NCBI GenBank assembly: GCA_041879415.1
Contig: CP090851.1
Span: forward strand, 2,790,001 to 2,854,000
Reading direction: 5' to 3'
DNA: 64,000 bases
Source of the DNA: Vibrio chagasii
GTDB taxonomy: Bacteria > Pseudomonadota > Gammaproteobacteria > Enterobacterales > Vibrionaceae
In this document: one piece after another, positions 57,012 to 64,000 of the stretch
Position numbering within the stretch: the stretch's first letter is position 1
How the letters are laid out: each line of letters starts with the position of its first letter
Program-made: the position numbers and the translations under genes
Notes under the pieces: model-generated
The model's input: only the letters and a program-made list of their open reading frames with translations
What the model was told of the DNA's origin: nothing
Databases searched by the model: none

Positions 57012-59035
57012 TATTCTGTTTCCATCTGATCAATGAAGGCTTGAAGTTCAGCCGGGTAATTCATGCTTTCGCCAAATTTAGGCAGTACTGGAATATTATC
57101 GTCATCCATCAACTTCAGGCCCTGCTCTGACTTATACAGCTGTTCAGCACGGATGAAATTGTATTTACGCTGAGTGATACCATCGGCTGTCATACCATCA
57201 CGAATGATGGTTGGCTTGATGAATACCATTAGATTCTTTTTCTCAACCTGAGTACTGGTTGATTTGAATAGGTGACCAAGCACTGGGATATCACCTAAGA
57301 ATGGGACTTTAGATTCACTTTCTAATGCACGTTCATCAATTAGACCACCAAGAACCAGCATTTGACCGTCTTGAACAATCACTGACGTATTTAGCTGACG
57401 CTTGGCAAAACGAACATCAACCGCGCCGTTCGCGCCCAATACGTTCGACACCTCTTGCTCAATATTCAACTGAACTGAGTCGCCTTCGTTGATTTGTGGA
57501 ACCACTTTAAGCTTGATACCCACTTCTTTACGCTCAACCGTTTGGAATGGGTTATCGTTGCTTGAACCCGCCGTCGAGCCAGTAAGAACCGGTACTTCTT
57601 CACCAACGATAAACGACGCTTCACCGTTGTCCATGACGGTAATGCTTGGAGAAGATAGGATATTTGAGTTTGAATCGGTCGCAACTGCGCTGATCAAAGC
57701 CGTCCAGTCGCCCATCACCACACTCATCGCGGCACCGTTTACGCCAGAAAGCGCAGAAGCTAATGTTGAGTAATCACCCTGCTCTGTCGTGGTTTCATTA
57801 CGTAGGAACTTACCGTTCTCATCATATACAGCGGTTGTTGTCTCGGTGTCTTTAGCTTCTTCCAAGCCAACCATAACGCCACCAATCGAAGCACCAGTGT
57901 TGCTGTATTGAATCATGGCACCCGTTTCTAGGTTACCCCATTGCACGCCAAGGTTAACGCCATCGCCCTCTGCCATTTCAACAATCAAAGCTTCAATCAA
58001 TACTTGAGCACGACGGATATCCAGCTGAGCAATCACATCTTGCAGTGCGTTCATGATATCTGGCTGTGCGGTAATCACTAACGAGTTGGTATCGCTGTGC
58101 GCTGAAATCACGACTTTATCGCGTTGAGACGAGCTGCCTTTAGTTGAAGTTTGCTTCTCCGACTGCAGGTTGTCCGACACACCTTTCAGTACATCGACTA
58201 AGTCTTCTGCTTTTGCATATTTAAGGTAGATAACTTGGTTGTTGCCCTTGGTTGCCATCTCGACATCAAGTTGCTCAATCAGCTTTCTTAAGCGGCTACG
58301 AACTTTAGGGTCACCAGAAATAAGAATTGCATTGGTACGCTCGTCGGCCACCAGCTTAGGTTGTAGGAATGCTGGGGTGTTTTTCGCATCGGTGGTTTTA
58401 TTCAGTGCATCAACAATACGTACCATTTCCGCGGCTGAAGCATTCTTTAGCTCAACCACTTCGATCTCTTTATCACCGGCTTGGTCAACACGTTTGATGA
58501 TTTCAGCTAAGCGATTTACGACTGCCGCTCGACCAGTAATTAGGATGATATTGGCTGGGTCGTAGTGAACAACGTTACCCGCACCCGCATTGTCGTTCAG
58601 TTGGCGAAGCAGAGGAGAAAGTTCACGAACCGAAACATTGCGGACCGTCACAACGCGAGTGACTACGCTGTCGCCTGCGATCGAGTCACGATCACCCACA
58701 ACAGGAATTGCAGAAGTCTTAGAATCCTTAGCCTTAATGATCTTCAGAACACCAGAGTCCATTTCGACGACGGCATAGCCGTAAACCTCTAAGACGTTTA
58801 GGAAGAAGCTGTAATATTGTTCTTCATTGAGCACGTCATAGCTGCGCACGTCAATTTTTCCGCGCACCGATGGGTCAACGATGATCGTTTTCTCAAGGTT
58901 ACGGCCAACAATATTAATAAACTCTTGAATATCAGTGCCTTTAAAGCTGGCACTAAAATCATTAGCGATGGCTGCGGGTGTGCAGATTAAGCTTCCTGCC
59001 AGTAACCATGCACTTTTCTTAAACCAATGCTTCAC
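57011..59035 (-). CDS. gspD: Type II secretion system secretin D
   Basis: A 674-residue outer-membrane secretin forming the exit channel. A signal peptide ([15 protein letters not shown]) is followed by N0-N3 domains ([74 protein letters not shown]). The secretin core then has [18 protein letters not shown] and [16 protein letters not shown], with an S-domain end. Length agrees with V. cholerae EpsD (674). Confidence 0.97.
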   Translation of the reverse strand: MKHWFKKSAWLLAGSLICTPAAIANDFSASFKGTDIQEFINIVGRNLEKTIIVDPSVRGKIDVRSYDVLNEEQYYSFFLNVLEVYGYAVVEMDSGVLKIIKAKDSKTSAIPVVGDRDSIAGDSVVTRVVTVRNVSVRELSPLLRQLNDNAGAGNVVHYDPANIILITGRAAVVNRLAEIIKRVDQAGDKEIEVVELKNASAAEMVRIVDALNKTTDAKNTPAFLQPKLVADERTNAILISGDPKVRSRLRKLIEQLDVEMATKGNNQVIYLKYAKAEDLVDVLKGVSDNLQSEKQTSTKGSSSQRDKVVISAHSDTNSLVITAQPDIMNALQDVIAQLDIRRAQVLIEALIVEMAEGDGVNLGVQWGNLETGAMIQYSNTGASIGGVMVGLEEAKDTETTTAVYDENGKFLRNETTTEQGDYSTLASALSGVNGAAMSVVMGDWTALISAVATDSNSNILSSPSITVMDNGEASFIVGEEVPVLTGSTAGSSNDNPFQTVERKEVGIKLKVVPQINEGDSVQLNIEQEVSNVLGANGAVDVRFAKRQLNTSVIVQDGQMLVLGGLIDERALESESKVPFLGDIPVLGHLFKSTSTQVEKKNLMVFIKPTIIRDGMTADGITQRKYNFIRAEQLYKSEQGLKLMDDDNIPVLPKFGESMNYPAELQAFIDQMETE

Positions 59036-59076
59036 GTACTTCTCCTACACTTTCGTCTTTCATTAGACGCAAAGTT

Positions 59077-60015
59077 TTAAAATTCAATAAACACTTCATG
59101 TTGTTGCCCATCTCTCTCGACGACCAGGTTTAATTCTGTCAGTTCTGAGATTGAACGGAATATGTTGCCCATAGCAGCTGGGTCTGTCAGGTCTTGACCA
59201 TTTAACTGAGTCGCAATATCTCCGTTTTGGAGCCCAACAGAGTTAAAAAGTTCTGAATCTTTGCCAGGGCTCACACGATAACCAATCACACTGTCATCGC
59301 GCTTCACTTGAGATAAGCGAACATATTGGAAGATTTGCTGTGGATCTTTCATTATCTTCGCTTTAATTTCATCGAGCTTCTCTTCTGCAGAAGCTGGGTT
59401 GTTACCACGCACAGAAGAAGCGCGGCGTGGTGCGGGTTCAGATACAGCCAGACGCTTATACTCGATGCCTTCTAGCATCAGGGTTTCATCTCGACCTGAG
59501 TTATCAATGATCACGCGATCAATTAATACGGCTTTGAGTTTGGCTCTGGTGCCTTCTATCTGTTCATTAATCCCATAAGTCGCTTGCGTGCCACGGTTGG
59601 CAATCACCGCTAAGCTCAATTCTGGGTTAGAACTGGCAACCGCACCCACTAACACTAAGTTAAGGCGAGTCTTAGGCGCATCCTGAATCACTTGTTGTTC
59701 AACCACTGCAGGCTTGCTTGGGTTGTAAGCACCAAACATGTTGCTCTTTTGCAAAGAAGAGATGTCTAAGGTTGATTGAGGAGTCGCAGACGAGGAGACT
59801 GTTGCTTTCCAAGGCACGACGGTTTGCTCGGCCGGTTCAATAAACCAGACAAGCTGTCCTAAAATCCATGCAGAGGCTGCAATAAGCACACAACAAATAG
59901 CGAGGCTCAGTTTCTGCTGAAGCACAAATCCATTATCTAATAAGCGGCTCAGCAGCGGGGAATTCCCCATACGACTTTTGAGCTCTAAAAAGTTCACTTT
60001 AACTGACCCATCCAT
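59077..60015 (-). CDS. gspC: Type II secretion system protein C
   Basis: A 312-residue inner-membrane protein that links the platform to the secretin. One membrane segment (LAICCVLIAASAWILGQL), the homology region (TRLNLVLVGAVASSNPELSLAVIANRG) and a C-terminal PDZ-like domain (GYRVSPGKDSELFNSVGLQNGDIATQLNG) are seen, as in V. cholerae EpsC. First gene of the twelve-gene operon C-N; gspA, gspB and gspO are not here. The 270 bases to hslR hold both divergent promoters and no gene. Confidence 0.94.
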   Translation of the reverse strand: MDGSVKVNFLELKSRMGNSPLLSRLLDNGFVLQQKLSLAICCVLIAASAWILGQLVWFIEPAEQTVVPWKATVSSSATPQSTLDISSLQKSNMFGAYNPSKPAVVEQQVIQDAPKTRLNLVLVGAVASSNPELSLAVIANRGTQATYGINEQIEGTRAKLKAVLIDRVIIDNSGRDETLMLEGIEYKRLAVSEPAPRRASSVRGNNPASAEEKLDEIKAKIMKDPQQIFQYVRLSQVKRDDSVIGYRVSPGKDSELFNSVGLQNGDIATQLNGQDLTDPAAMGNIFRSISELTELNLVVERDGQQHEVFIEF

Positions 60016-60285
60016 AACTAAGAAAACTGTAACTTACTAAACTTTCAGCTTTTTATGCTTAAATTCTATCCATGCTTTCTTTAAAGCATAAGATCTTAAA
60101 CTATATCATAGACAATCTATAAATCTTCATTACCTAAGCTATTTTGTAATCTTCCTTGAAAAAAAAGCACGTTGCCTCCACATAAGCTTCTAACAAATGC
60201 GATAAGCATCATCAAATAAAACAAGTCGCATAGTGTTGATAACAGTTCAATGCTACTCACTTCTCACTAAAAAGGCACAGCCTAT

Positions 60286-60672
60286 ATGAAAACTTCTAAT
60301 GAAGCTGTCAGACTCGATAAATGGTTGTGGGCAGCGCGCTTTTACAAAACTCGCTCTATTGCTCGCAATATGGTCGATGGTGGCAAAGTCCACTATAATG
60401 GTCAGCGCAGCAAGCCAAGTAAGATTGTCGAACTTGGTGCAGTCATTACACTGCGCCAAGGTAATGAAGAAAAGACGGTAACGATCGAGAAAATTTCAGC
60501 CCATCGTGGCGGAGCGCCGATCGCTCAAACCCTCTATGAAGAAACCACCGAGAGCTTGGCGAAACGAGAAGAGTTTGCGAAACAACGCAAGCTACACGCA
60601 CACAATCCAGCTCCAGAGCGTCGCCCTGATAAAAAGCAACGTCGTGACATCATCAAGTTCAAGCATCAATAA
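60286..60672 (+). CDS. hslR: Heat-shock protein 15 (ribosome-associated S4-domain protein)
   Basis: A 128-residue protein with an S4 RNA-binding domain (VRLDKWLWAARFYKTRSIARNMVDGGKV, about 7-34) and a basic C-terminal tail. Hsp15 binds the 50S subunit with a stranded nascent-chain tRNA and returns it to use after heat shock. It is 18 bases before hslO, and both are heat-shock genes. Confidence 0.94.
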   Translation: MKTSNEAVRLDKWLWAARFYKTRSIARNMVDGGKVHYNGQRSKPSKIVELGAVITLRQGNEEKTVTIEKISAHRGGAPIAQTLYEETTESLAKREEFAKQRKLHAHNPAPERRPDKKQRRDIIKFKHQ

Positions 60673-60690
60673 GCTAGAAGGAATAGCCAA

Positions 60691-61569
60691 ATGGCAAACA
60701 ATGTTTTAAATCGCTACCTATTTGAAGACCTATCAGTACGTGGTGAATTGGTACAAATGGATGAAGCGTACCAACAGATTATTTCTAGCAAGGAATACCC
60801 AGCTCCAGTACAAAAGCTGCTGGGTGAGCTATTGGTTTCAACCACGCTACTGACTGCGACCCTAAAATTTGAAGGCTCTATCACTATGCAGCTGCAAGGT
60901 GATGGCCCAGTATCTCTAGCAGTTATCAATGGCGACCATAACCAAAAGATCCGTGGTGTTGCTCGTTTTGAAGGTGATATAGCCGATGATGCTGGCCTAC
61001 ACGACCTAATGGGCAAAGGCCACCTAGTGATCACTATTGATCCTAAGAAAGGCGAACGCTACCAAGGTATCGTTGGTCTTGAAGGCGACACACTAGCTCA
61101 AGTACTTGAAGGTTACTTCGCAAACTCTGAGCAGCTTAAGACTCGTCTATGGCTGCGTACTGGTGAGCACGAAGGCAAAGCACACGCTGCTGGTATGTTG
61201 CTACAAGTTATGCCTGACGGCACTGGTACTCCAAATGACTTCGAGCACCTAGAGCAGCTAACAGACACCGTGAAAAACGAAGAGCTATTCTCTCTAGAAG
61301 CAAACGAACTGCTTTACCGTTTGTACAACCAAGAGAAAGTACAACTTTTCACACCACAGCCAGTTGAATTCTTCTGTGGTTGTTCTCGTGAACGAAGCGC
61401 AGCAGCGATCATTACCGTTGCTCAAGAAGAGATTTACGACATCCTAAGTACTGAAGGTAGCGTCGCTCTTCACTGTGATTACTGTGGTACGAACTACTCG
61501 TTCGACAAGAACGATGTTGATGCACTGTATGCAGAAGCAGCAGATAAAGGCAGCAATACGGTTCATTAA
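60691..61569 (+). CDS. hslO: Redox-regulated chaperone Hsp33
   Basis: A 292-residue chaperone activated by oxidation. The N-terminal folding domain starts [19 protein letters not shown]. The C-terminal redox switch has the zinc cysteines CGCS (about 228-231) and CDYC (about 261-264). Length equals E. coli Hsp33 (292). It ends at a hairpin terminator. Confidence 0.96.
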   Translation: MANNVLNRYLFEDLSVRGELVQMDEAYQQIISSKEYPAPVQKLLGELLVSTTLLTATLKFEGSITMQLQGDGPVSLAVINGDHNQKIRGVARFEGDIADDAGLHDLMGKGHLVITIDPKKGERYQGIVGLEGDTLAQVLEGYFANSEQLKTRLWLRTGEHEGKAHAAGMLLQVMPDGTGTPNDFEHLEQLTDTVKNEELFSLEANELLYRLYNQEKVQLFTPQPVEFFCGCSRERSAAAIITVAQEEIYDILSTEGSVALHCDYCGTNYSFDKNDVDALYAEAADKGSNTVH

Positions 61570-61602
61570 TTTACGTCGTACCAAAAACACGTAATTTACC
61601 CC

Positions 61603-61632
61603 AAAAAGGTCAGCACTAAGCTGGCCTTTTTT
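61603..61632 (+). terminator. Terminator of hslO
   Basis: AAAAAGGTCAGC and GCTGGCCTTTTT form a stem with loop ACTAA and a T run. The remaining bases up to 61906 form the long pckA upstream region; a TGTGA half-site at about 61759 is too weak to call a CRP site. Confidence 0.88.
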
Positions 61633-61906
61633 GTGATCAAAATAGCGCAAACTTCGTAACATCTCGTAATAAAATCACTGCTTAATTTTAATCAATTAAT
61701 AATGTTCCCGCCCCTAGCGCAAAGGTTTGCGTACAGGATAGACTAGTTAGGCCAATATGTGACGAGACACTTAAAACCACACGGTTAATATGGATATTTT
61801 TTGAGCTGTATCCCTGTTTCCCCCGAGTCTCGTTGCTAGCATGGTGAGCAGATAACAATAAAAAATTAATACAAAATCCCTACAAAATATCCTACAAGGA
61901 GCACCT

Positions 61907-63532
61907 ATGACCGTTATGGAACATACTAAGGCTGCACAAATTGATCTAACTAAGCACGGACTTACTGGCGTTACCGAAGTTCTTCGCAATCCTAGCTATG
62001 AGCAGTTATTCGTTGAAGAAACACTGCCAGGTTTGGAAGGCTACGAAAAAGGCGTAGTAACGGAACTAGGTGCTGTTGCTGTTGACACTGGTATCTTTAC
62101 TGGCCGCTCACCGAAAGATAAGTACATTGTTAAAGATGACACGACCCGCGATACCATGTGGTGGTCAGATCAAGGCAAAAACGATAACAAACCGATCACA
62201 ACTGAAGTATGGAATGAGCTAAAAGAGCTTGTAACAACTCAGCTATCTGGCAAGCGCCTGTTTGTCATTGACGGTTACTGTGGTGCTAACCCTGATACAC
62301 GCTTAAGTGTACGTATTATCACAGAAGTAGCGTGGCAAGCGCACTTCGTTAAGAACATGTTCATTCGTCCAACTGACGAAGAGCTAGCAACGTTCGAACC
62401 TGATTTCGTGGTAATGAACGGTGCTAAAACAACTAACCCGAACTGGGAAAAACAGGGCCTAAACTCTGAGAACTTCGTAGCGTTCAACCTAACAGAGCGT
62501 GTTCAAATCATCGGTGGTACTTGGTACGGCGGTGAGATGAAGAAAGGCATGTTCGCAATGATGAACTACCTACTTCCTCTGCAAGGTATCGCTTCAATGC
62601 ACTGTAGTGCAAACGTTGGCGAGAAAGGCGATGTGGCGGTATTCTTCGGCCTATCGGGCACAGGTAAAACAACGCTATCAACAGACCCTAAACGTGAGCT
62701 AATTGGTGATGATGAGCACGGCTGGGATGACGACGGTATCTTCAACTTTGAAGGCGGTTGTTACGCGAAGACGATCCGTCTATCTAAAGAAGCAGAACCA
62801 GAAATCTACAATGCAATCCGTCGTGATGCACTGCTAGAAAACGTAACGGTTCGTGGCGATGGTTCTATCGATTTTGATGACGGTTCTAAAACAGAAAACA
62901 CTCGTGTTTCTTACCCGATTCACCACATCGACAACATCGTTAAGCCAGTATCAAAAGCAGGTCACGCTCAAAAGGTTATCTTCCTGACTGCTGATGCATT
63001 TGGTGTATTACCACCAGTTTCTAAACTGACTCCGGAGCAAACAAAGTACCACTTCCTATCTGGTTTCACAGCGAAACTAGCAGGTACAGAGCGTGGTATC
63101 ACAGAGCCGACTCCAACCTTCTCTGCAGCATTTGGCGCGGCGTTCCTAACGCTTCACCCAACTCAGTACGCTGAAGTACTTGTGAAACGCATGGAAGCAG
63201 CTGGCGCTGAAGCTTACCTAGTAAACACTGGTTGGAACGGTACTGGCAAACGTATCTCTATCCAAGATACGCGTGGCATCATCGACGCTATCCTAGATGG
63301 TTCTATCGACAAGGCTGAGACTAAGGTTATCCCTATGTTCAACCTAGAAGTGCCTCTAGCGCTGCACGATGTTGACCCTGCGATCCTAGATCCACGCGAC
63401 ACGTACACAGACCCACTACAATGGGAAAGCAAAGCGAAAGATCTAGCAGAACGCTTCATCAACAACTTTGATAAGTACACTGACAACGCTGAAGGTAAGT
63501 CACTGGTTGCAGCTGGTCCACAACTAGACTAA
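61907..63532 (+). CDS. pckA: Phosphoenolpyruvate carboxykinase (ATP)
   Basis: A 541-residue gluconeogenic enzyme that turns oxaloacetate and ATP into phosphoenolpyruvate, CO2 and ADP. It has [11 protein letters not shown] for substrate binding, the kinase loop [11 protein letters not shown] (about 248-258), [22 protein letters not shown] with metal ligands, and [17 protein letters not shown] lies eight bases before the ATG. Single-gene unit with its own terminator. Confidence 0.97.
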   Translation: MTVMEHTKAAQIDLTKHGLTGVTEVLRNPSYEQLFVEETLPGLEGYEKGVVTELGAVAVDTGIFTGRSPKDKYIVKDDTTRDTMWWSDQGKNDNKPITTEVWNELKELVTTQLSGKRLFVIDGYCGANPDTRLSVRIITEVAWQAHFVKNMFIRPTDEELATFEPDFVVMNGAKTTNPNWEKQGLNSENFVAFNLTERVQIIGGTWYGGEMKKGMFAMMNYLLPLQGIASMHCSANVGEKGDVAVFFGLSGTGKTTLSTDPKRELIGDDEHGWDDDGIFNFEGGCYAKTIRLSKEAEPEIYNAIRRDALLENVTVRGDGSIDFDDGSKTENTRVSYPIHHIDNIVKPVSKAGHAQKVIFLTADAFGVLPPVSKLTPEQTKYHFLSGFTAKLAGTERGITEPTPTFSAAFGAAFLTLHPTQYAEVLVKRMEAAGAEAYLVNTGWNGTGKRISIQDTRGIIDAILDGSIDKAETKVIPMFNLEVPLALHDVDPAILDPRDTYTDPLQWESKAKDLAERFINNFDKYTDNAEGKSLVAAGPQLD

Positions 63533-63594
63533 TCCAAGCATCTGCTCGGGCTAAGCCAAAAGCGAACGCCCATTTAAAACGATATTTTTGTAGC

Positions 63595-63620
63595 AAGCCC
63601 CTCTTTTGAGGGGCTTTTTT
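63595..63620 (+). terminator. Terminator of pckA
   Basis: AAGCCCCTC and GAGGGGCTT pair around a TTTT loop, and TTTTTT follows. Confidence 0.9.
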
Positions 63621-63685
63621 GTTGATGCTTGCCCCTTTTTGTTCCACTCTGTTTTAAGACTATTGAAATGTAAGGCTTTTAGGGA

Positions 63686-64000
63686 ATGAAAAAGGTATTC
63701 ATGGTGTTGGGCATTGTGTTGGCTATCGCCGTTGCGGTTATCGCAGCGTTGCTATTAAGCCTACAGACTCAATACCGTGCGGATGTTGCTAACTTTTTTA
63801 TCAAGCACACGGTTGACCAACCGGTGGTCATTGAAGATGTCGACTATCAAACGCCTTATCACATCACCCTAATGGGAATCACCTATACCCAACCAGAAAA
63901 GCAACCACCTCTGTATATCGATAAGGTCGATCTCTGGTTCAGCCCAGACTCTCTCATTGAAGCCAAACTCGTCTTAGACTCTGTATTAATCAGTGGTATC
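63686..64000 (+). CDS. AsmA-like family protein, N-terminal part
   Basis: An open frame of 105 codons that runs off the window. It begins MKKVFMVLGIVLAIAVAVIAALLL, one N-terminal membrane anchor (given in part; residues 4-24 are hydrophobic). A periplasmic segment follows with VEDVDYQTPYHITL-type strands and YIDKVDLWFSPDSL, the short-strand pattern of AsmA/DUF748 proteins, which are long lipid-handling or envelope proteins. The end of the gene is needed to name it. Confidence 0.6.
   Translation, partial: MKKVFMVLGIVLAIAVAVIAALLLSLQTQYRADVANFFIKHTVDQPVVIEDVDYQTPYHITLMGITYTQPEKQPPLYIDKVDLWFSPDSLIEAKLVLDSVLISGI

Noticed and set aside
61755..61780. CRP site upstream of pckA
   Set aside because: TGTGA is present but the second half reads ACTTA rather than TCACA; too weak to report.

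Overview
The window reads as the large chromosome of a Vibrio species. Gene order matches known Vibrio/gamma-proteobacterial blocks: LPS core genes up to coaD; mutM-rpmG-rpmB-radC-coaBC-slmA-pyrE-rph-yicC; gmk-rpoZ-spoT-recG; envZ-ompR-greB-tex; bioH-comF-nfuA-nudE-cysQ; the type II secretion cluster gspC-N; and hslR-hslO-pckA. Protein sequences are closest to those I remember from V. cholerae and relatives. The species cannot be fixed from the sequence alone. No tRNA, rRNA, CRISPR array, prophage or insertion sequence was seen.

Layout. 1-15.4 kb: LPS outer and inner core locus with an acyltransferase tail, O-antigen ligase, several glycosyltransferases, a convergent three-gene block containing a WavE-type protein, a HAD phosphatase / nucleotidyltransferase-kinase / nucleotidyltransferase cassette, waaF, waaA, kdkA, a waaC-like gene and a waaE-like gene. 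15.4-26 kb: housekeeping genes (coaD, a sugar epimerase, mutM, ribosomal proteins L28 and L33, radC, coaBC, slmA, a lipid A acyltransferase, pyrE, rph, yicC). 26-30 kb: an alternative oxidase-SDR operon, psiE and a purine permease led by a purine riboswitch. 30-36 kb: gmk, rpoZ, spoT and recG, with trmH missing between the last two. 36-44 kb: envZ/ompR, a cold-shock gene, greB, a CsrB-family sRNA and tex. 44-48 kb: bioH, comF, nfuA, nudE, cysQ. 48-60 kb: the twelve-gene type II secretion operon, all on the minus strand. 60-64 kb: hslR, hslO, pckA and the start of an AsmA-like gene.

The most interesting items are mostly regulatory RNA and operators that an ORF list would miss: a C74-type (guanine-class) purine riboswitch with a 9-base flanking inverted repeat; a CsrB-type sRNA with about sixteen GGA motifs and a UvrY/VarA-like box upstream; an IscR type-1-like operator at nfuA; the rph-pyrE attenuator; and a terminator-like hairpin between ompR and envZ. 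Among proteins, a bacterial alternative oxidase with all its iron ligands, and the nucleotidyltransferase-kinase cassette that may make an undescribed LPS core decoration, deserve attention. All functions are assigned by motif and remembered family sequence; no search was run.
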